Source of the DNA: an uncultured Oscillospiraceae bacterium
GTDB lineage: Bacteria > Bacillota > Clostridia > Oscillospirales > Acutalibacteraceae
Length of the DNA stretch: 64,000 nt
NCBI GenBank assembly: GCA_958366985.1
Contig: CATXDC010000004.1
Location: forward strand, 1-64,000
Direction of reading: 5' to 3'
Shown: positions 60,224 to 64,000 of the stretch, piece by piece
How positions within the stretch are numbered: the stretch's first letter is position 1
How the letters are laid out: every line of letters begins with the position of its first letter
Made by a program: the position numbers and the translations under genes
Notes under the pieces: generated by a model
Database searches by the model: none
Told to the model about the DNA's origin: nothing
What the model saw: the letters and a program-made list of their open reading frames with translations, nothing else

Positions 60224-60232
60224 ATTATATCA
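60224..60232 (-). promoter_or_regulatory. Extended -10 promoter of the peptide gene
   Basis: Minus-strand TGATATAAT (TG-N-TATAAT). No good -35 is seen, as is usual for extended -10 promoters. Confidence 0.5.
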
Positions 60233-60352
60233 CTAATTTTTAAAATTACAAGATATTTTTAATAAAAAATTAAATATTTTTTCATTTTTTAAGTTAAAAA
60301 TGCCCATACGCTTAATTTTTACATATAAATACATATTATTTTAAAATCTTAC

Positions 60353-60383
60353 AAAAAAAGCGCCGCATATAGCGGCGCTTTTT
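60353..60383 (-). terminator. Terminator of the GH2-WYL unit
   Basis: GCGCCGC (60360-60366) pairs with GCGGCGC (60372-60378) with A7 and T5 flanks, immediately downstream of the WYL regulator stop at 60387. Confidence 0.88.
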
Positions 60384-60386
60384 GTC

Positions 60387-61388
60387 TTATAACTGCCTGT
60401 GCATCGCCCTGTTTATTTCTTCAAGGCGTTTTGCATACATATCCTTAAGTGTTTGAGGAGCTTTAATTTTTATCTTTGCTCCGAACTGGAAAAGCCATGA
60501 TACAAGTCCTTCGCTGATTCCTGCCTGTGCTTTCACCACAAATGTTCCGATATCATAGGGTCTATACTCACCGTCCGAACCGAACCGATCTGAGATGTCC
60601 TCTATAATGCTGTTGTCGCACACCAGCTGAATTTCTGCTATCTCTCCCGAAAACATGTTGAACACCTTTTCGGTATAATCGGCAACATCAAAAAATTCAC
60701 GGTATTCGGATACTTCCGAAAAAGGTCTCGCCTCTTCTTCTGCAACTTTGGCACGCTGTATTCTATCCACTCTCAAATGCATCAGATTATCATATTTTCC
60801 GTTATTGGCAATTAAATAATAGTGCTCACCTGCCCATGTAAGAGCATAAGGTGTAACGGTGAATTCCTTAACCTGAGCTGACAGGGATTTTTCAACAATA
60901 CATCGCCTTGCATATTTGATATTAAGCTGCTTTCCCGAATCAATAGCACTATGTATTGCATTAAGTACACCCATTGCGTCTGCCGCTCCCGATTTGGAAT
61001 CCTTTACGGAAATTTTAGACAGGATTTTTTCCGATTCATATTCGCTTAAAGAAGACAAAACCTTTTTTATAAGGGTGCTCTTTTTATCCTCCGGCAAAAA
61101 ATCCGCAGCCTGTACTGCATCCGTCAGAAGATGCGCTTCCGAAATCTCAAGCCGTCTCTTTCCCAGATAAAAACCATTTTTCGGCACTCGCATATGTACA
61201 ATTTCAAATCCGTATTCACGCAAAGTTTCTATATCATTGTATATGGATTTTCTTTCCGCCTTGATTCCTCTTTTTTCAAGCTCTTCGCACATTTCCGACG
61301 TAGTAAGCATATGCTCGCTGTCGGTCTTTTCAGTGAGAACATCTATGAGACTGAGAATCTTCAGCTTATATTTGCTGTTGCCTGCCAA
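60387..61388 (-). CDS. WYL-domain transcriptional regulator
   Basis: 333 residues with an N-terminal winged helix (about 1-65, TSEMCEELEKRGIKAERKSIY), a middle helical region and a WYL ligand-sensing domain (from about 140, LNIKYARRC, then TPYALTWAGEHYYLIANNGK, the WYL core). Start is TTG at 61388, 8 nt after AAGGAG. It lies 25 bp after the GH2 gene and is probably co-transcribed, so it may regulate that enzyme. Ligand unknown. Confidence 0.9.
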   Translation of the reverse strand: MAGNSKYKLKILSLIDVLTEKTDSEHMLTTSEMCEELEKRGIKAERKSIYNDIETLREYGFEIVHMRVPKNGFYLGKRRLEISEAHLLTDAVQAADFLPEDKKSTLIKKVLSSLSEYESEKILSKISVKDSKSGAADAMGVLNAIHSAIDSGKQLNIKYARRCIVEKSLSAQVKEFTVTPYALTWAGEHYYLIANNGKYDNLMHLRVDRIQRAKVAEEEARPFSEVSEYREFFDVADYTEKVFNMFSGEIAEIQLVCDNSIIEDISDRFGSDGEYRPYDIGTFVVKAQAGISEGLVSWLFQFGAKIKIKAPQTLKDMYAKRLEEINRAMHRQL

Positions 61389-61413
61389 AATCTATTCTCC
61401 TTTTCGGGTACGC

Positions 61414-63162
61414 TTAATATTTCAGCTTTTCGTTAAGCTCCTTTATGGTATCCTCATCAATTTTTACTTTCTCACGGTCATAGGTAAGTATGCCGTTTAC
61501 TTCAAGCTCAACATCGCTGAGCTGAGTATATACAAGTCCGCTCAGTCCTTTCGGAACAAGGGGCAAAATCTGATTTTCCATCAGCTTTCTGTATGCCGCT
61601 GTAAGCTCCGCCTTTCCCTTGTACATTTGATATCCAAAGCTTCGCTTCTTATCGAATACATGTCCGTCAATAACACTGCTGTATCCACCGTATTCACTGA
61701 CAACATATACTCTCTCATCTTTTGGGTTAACTTTGGGAATTGGCAGAATATACTGATGAACGCTTCTTAAATCGCCGACTCCTCGGTCAAACCAACCGCT
61801 GGCATGGTCAATAACTCTTGTGGGATCTTCTTCCCTCACAAGCTGAGTAAGACGTACTGTATCAAACTGGCCCCAGCCCTCGTTGAAAATTACCCAGCAA
61901 TAAATAGATGTGAAAAATCGGAGATCATCTATCATCTCAAACAATTCTTTCTCAAAATCCTTGCGGTTATAGTGATTTGTTCTGCCAAAGAAGAAATAAT
62001 TTGTATCTTTTGGCTTTATGTGAATCTTTGAGCAAAATCCCGAAAGCATCATGCTTGTGTGTCCGCCGCTTACCATATCCTGCCATACAATCATGCCAAG
62101 CCTGTCGCAGTGATAATACCATCTTGCCGGCTCCACCTTAATATGTTTTCTAAGCATATTAAAGCCAAGAGATTTCATCTTCTCAATATCATATACCATA
62201 CTCTCATCGGTTGGAGGAGTAAGCTGACTTTCACACCAGTATCCCTGGTCGAGAAGTCCCCTTTGGAAATATGGCTTATTGTTAAGGAAAAGACGACTGA
62301 TGCCATCTTTATCTTTGCCAACTGAAAATTTTCTCATGCCAAAATATGTTTCAGCTGTATCAGTTTCGGCTCCGTCCTGCATAAGTGTTACCTTTACATC
62401 GTAAAGATTAGGTTCCTCCGGTGACCAAAGTTTTGGATCATCAAGGCTTATCCAGTCTCCGCTCTTTACAGTGACCTGAGCTTTGCTCTCTCCCTTAAAG
62501 GAAATATCAAGCTGAAATTCGCCTTGATCCAAAGAGGATTTACCGAAAAACTGAACTCGGTTATTATCTATATCCGGTACAAACCATAATTTTTCAATGT
62601 GGTTTTCCTTAACAGGCTCGAGCCACACAGTCTGCCATATTCCGGAAGTTGCTGTATACCATATGCTTCCCGGCTTTTGTGACTGCTTTCCCCTCTGCTG
62701 CTCTCCTTTATCCGACGGGTCATAGACCTTTACGGTAAGAGTATTATCCCCGTCTTTAAGAAGGTCAGTAATATCAAATGTAAAGTGAGAATATCCGCCT
62801 GTATGATAGCCTACTTCCTTTTCGTTTACCCAGATTCTGCACTTCCAGTCAACAGCTCCAAAATTAAGAAGCACTCGTTCCCCTTTCCAAGTCTCAGGAA
62901 CAGTAAAGGTACGCTCATACCAAAGATTTTGATTCTCATTAAGAGTCTTGCCAACCCCCGAAAGATAACTTTCTACACCGAAGGGAACAAGTATTTCACC
63001 CTGAAATCTCTGTGGTCTTTTTATTGTACATGGCAAAATCGCATAATTATATTTTCCGTTAAGATTTTTCCACCGCTCTCTTCTCAGCTGCGGTCTCGGA
63101 TATTCCGGCAAAGGACAGTTTTTATCCACTTTATCCGTCCATCTTGATTTAAGCTGTTCCAT
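61414..63162 (-). CDS. Glycoside hydrolase family 2 protein
   Basis: A 582-residue intracellular enzyme (no signal peptide) with the GH2 layout: sugar-binding jelly roll (about 20-180, NFGAVDWKCRIWVNEKEVGY), Ig-like domain (190-290) and TIM barrel with acid/base Glu in IFNEGWGQFD and nucleophile Glu in VSEYGGYSS. Beta-galactosidase, glucuronidase or mannosidase activity cannot be told apart. I use the ATG at 63162 because GGAGG lies 7 nt upstream; a longer frame would run back to the tRNA promoter. It is followed by a WYL regulator gene. Confidence 0.92.
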   Translation of the reverse strand: MEQLKSRWTDKVDKNCPLPEYPRPQLRRERWKNLNGKYNYAILPCTIKRPQRFQGEILVPFGVESYLSGVGKTLNENQNLWYERTFTVPETWKGERVLLNFGAVDWKCRIWVNEKEVGYHTGGYSHFTFDITDLLKDGDNTLTVKVYDPSDKGEQQRGKQSQKPGSIWYTATSGIWQTVWLEPVKENHIEKLWFVPDIDNNRVQFFGKSSLDQGEFQLDISFKGESKAQVTVKSGDWISLDDPKLWSPEEPNLYDVKVTLMQDGAETDTAETYFGMRKFSVGKDKDGISRLFLNNKPYFQRGLLDQGYWCESQLTPPTDESMVYDIEKMKSLGFNMLRKHIKVEPARWYYHCDRLGMIVWQDMVSGGHTSMMLSGFCSKIHIKPKDTNYFFFGRTNHYNRKDFEKELFEMIDDLRFFTSIYCWVIFNEGWGQFDTVRLTQLVREEDPTRVIDHASGWFDRGVGDLRSVHQYILPIPKVNPKDERVYVVSEYGGYSSVIDGHVFDKKRSFGYQMYKGKAELTAAYRKLMENQILPLVPKGLSGLVYTQLSDVELEVNGILTYDREKVKIDEDTIKELNEKLKY

Positions 63163-63198
63163 TGTTTTTCCTCCGTTATATTTTTTCCAAAGCTGCAA

Positions 63199-63226
63199 TT
63201 GACTTTCCGTGCAGGTTTGGTATAAT
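63199..63226 (+). promoter_or_regulatory. Promoter of tRNA-Leu
   Basis: -35 TTGACT (63199-63204), 16-bp spacer, -10 TATAAT (63221-63226), 14 bp before the tRNA. Confidence 0.7.
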
Positions 63227-63240
63227 ATATAAGTTGTCAT

Positions 63241-63325
63241 GCGGATATGGCGGAACTGGCAGACGCACTAGACTTAGGATCTAGCGGAGCAATCCATGCA
63301 GGTTCGATTCCTGTTATCCGCACCA
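63241..63325 (+). tRNA. tRNA-Leu (anticodon UAG)
   Basis: Acceptor GCGGATA pairs with TATCCGC. The D arm has GGC, the anticodon stem CTAGA / TCTAG encloses CTTAGGA with UAG at its centre, a long class II variable arm follows, and the T loop is TTCGATT. CCA is encoded at 63323-63325. The long variable arm supports Leu. Confidence 0.95.
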
Positions 63326-63363
63326 GGCTGAGCCTGGACGCATTTTGCGTTCCAGGTTTAGCC
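63326..63363 (+). terminator. Terminator of tRNA-Leu
   Basis: A long stem, GGCTGAGCCTGG(ACGCA) with (TGCGTT)CCAGGTTTAGCC, directly follows the CCA end and is followed by TTTTATTTTT. Confidence 0.75.
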
Positions 63364-63661
63364 TTTTATTTTTGCTTCTCACTCGCATTAAAGCTGGTAT
63401 TTCATTAATTAAAATTTCCACGTCGGAGCAAGCTTTGTATCGCTTGCTCCGATTTTTTTCAAAAATCAGAGCGCACTCATGACGCTGCTCCTCCTCTTCC
63501 GCAAAAGACTACGCTCTCTTCGCCTGTTCGTTTGTAAACGCACTCACTACGGCTCTCGGTCGCTATCACTCTTTTGCAGTTCGCCTCCCTGCGGTCGGCT
63601 TTTATATAAATATATTTCAATGACTGTTTTCAGGCGCATTTTGCGTTCAGACTCAGTTTTT
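63364..63661. other. Structured non-coding stretch after tRNA-Leu
   Basis: No gene is supported here. A second terminator-like hairpin lies at 63423-63452 (TCGGAGCAAGC / GCTTGCTCCGA, then T7). The interval 63480-63600 is rich in CTC/GCG words unlike the coding regions nearby. A 15-nt word close to GCGCATTTTGCGTTC occurs both in the tRNA terminator (around 63338) and at about 63635. Confidence 0.5.
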
Positions 63662-64000
63662 TTATTTGTCTCTTGAAAGCAATATATGATGGAAAAAGGC
63701 TATATTTTTGAACTCTTCAATTTCACTTACACGACGCTCTGCTTCAAGCATATCCCTTTGCCACTCATCATTTTTCTGTATATCCTGATTTTGCTGCAAA
63801 TCCCAAAAGGTTCTCATTCCATATATTTTCTTTATGGAAAACTTTTTGCAGCATTTTATAATATCTTCATCATCGTAATAATCTATGCTTCCGTATTTTT
63901 CAGCTTTACTGCTTTTACCGTCAAGAAGTTCTAATGCATAAAAAAAATTGTTGAGCAGTACAACCATCTGCATTATACGTCCCGGTTTATTATGTTTAAG
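63662..64000 (-). CDS. Hypothetical protein, 5' end beyond the window
   Basis: The frame is open to the window edge, so the N terminus is likely missing; a first in-window Met is at 63973. The visible 112 residues start near GRIMQMVVLLNNFFYALELLDG, then a charged helical region (DIQKNDEWQRDMLEAERRVSEIEE). No family recognised. The frame has consistent coding character but is short. Confidence 0.45.
   Translation of the reverse strand, partial: LKHNKPGRIMQMVVLLNNFFYALELLDGKSSKAEKYGSIDYYDDEDIIKCCKKFSIKKIYGMRTFWDLQQNQDIQKNDEWQRDMLEAERRVSEIEEFKNIAFFHHILLSRDK

Overview
The window looks like a chromosomal segment of an anaerobic, spore-forming Clostridia member, most likely in the Oscillospiraceae/Ruminococcaceae (placement inferred). 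Supporting signs are a complete spoIIAA-AB-sigF sporulation operon, an IspH (LytB) protein fused to ribosomal S1 domains, Cys4-type L28 and L32, a radical-SAM sulfatase-maturating enzyme, strong AGGAGG ribosome binding sites, and an [FeFe]-hydrogenase-like protein with no oxygen-respiration genes nearby. Most of it is a conserved housekeeping backbone with short accessory patches and one dispersed repeat family.

Layout. 1-840: repeat copy 1. 0.8-6.1 kb: copper ATPase, small redox/effector proteins, a GNAT protein and a GH16 beta-glucanase. 6.3-8.1 kb: KDG kinase and KDPG aldolase operon. 8.2-9.04 kb: repeat copy 2. 9.1-11.6 kb: membrane-anchored protein and ABC-2 exporter. 11.6-13.9 kb: serCA. 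14.3-17.5 kb: DRTGG / anti-sigma-like ATPase / hydrogenase-like sensor / DRTGG / PHP operon. 17.5-21.3 kb: lipoprotein, two flavodoxins, aldo/keto reductase and a divergent LysR regulator. 21.5-27 kb: overlapping operon rpiR-like, FAD enzyme, cmk, plsC, ispH-rpsA. 27-30.4 kb: metF-metH. 30.6-31.7 kb: rpmB and repeat copy 3. 31.7-39.9 kb: der, radical-SAM PDZ protein, yceD-rpmF, P-loop protein, pgi, D,D-carboxypeptidase, mtaB. 40-44 kb: methyltransferase, then the anSME/sulfatase pair. 44.2-49.3 kb: conserved hypothetical, radA, cwlD, DUF5696-like lipoprotein. 49.4-54.9 kb: spoIIA operon, folC, valS. 55.3-60.2 kb: aminotransferase, small membrane proteins, TIM-barrel protein, nrdR and an unannotated 21-residue peptide gene. 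60.4-64 kb: WYL regulator with a GH2 enzyme, tRNA-Leu(UAG), and the end of a hypothetical gene.

The most interesting points are these. (1) A three-copy repeat of about 0.75 kb has palindromic ends, nested hairpins and one compensatory base-pair change. The two copies whose surroundings are fully visible lie between convergent genes. (2) The hydrogenase-like protein keeps all four H-cluster cysteines but has alanine at the proton-shuttle cysteine position, and sits in a signalling operon. (3) A 21-residue cationic amphipathic peptide has its own extended -10, a perfect Shine-Dalgarno and a terminator. (4) CopA carries a C-terminal CopZ-like domain preceded by an in-frame Shine-Dalgarno and ATG. 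(5) The copA leader and first 13 codons are duplicated onto the front of a GNAT gene. (6) A Cys-type sulfatase has an LtaS-like five-helix membrane anchor.

All calls come from reading the sequence. No database search or folding program was run.
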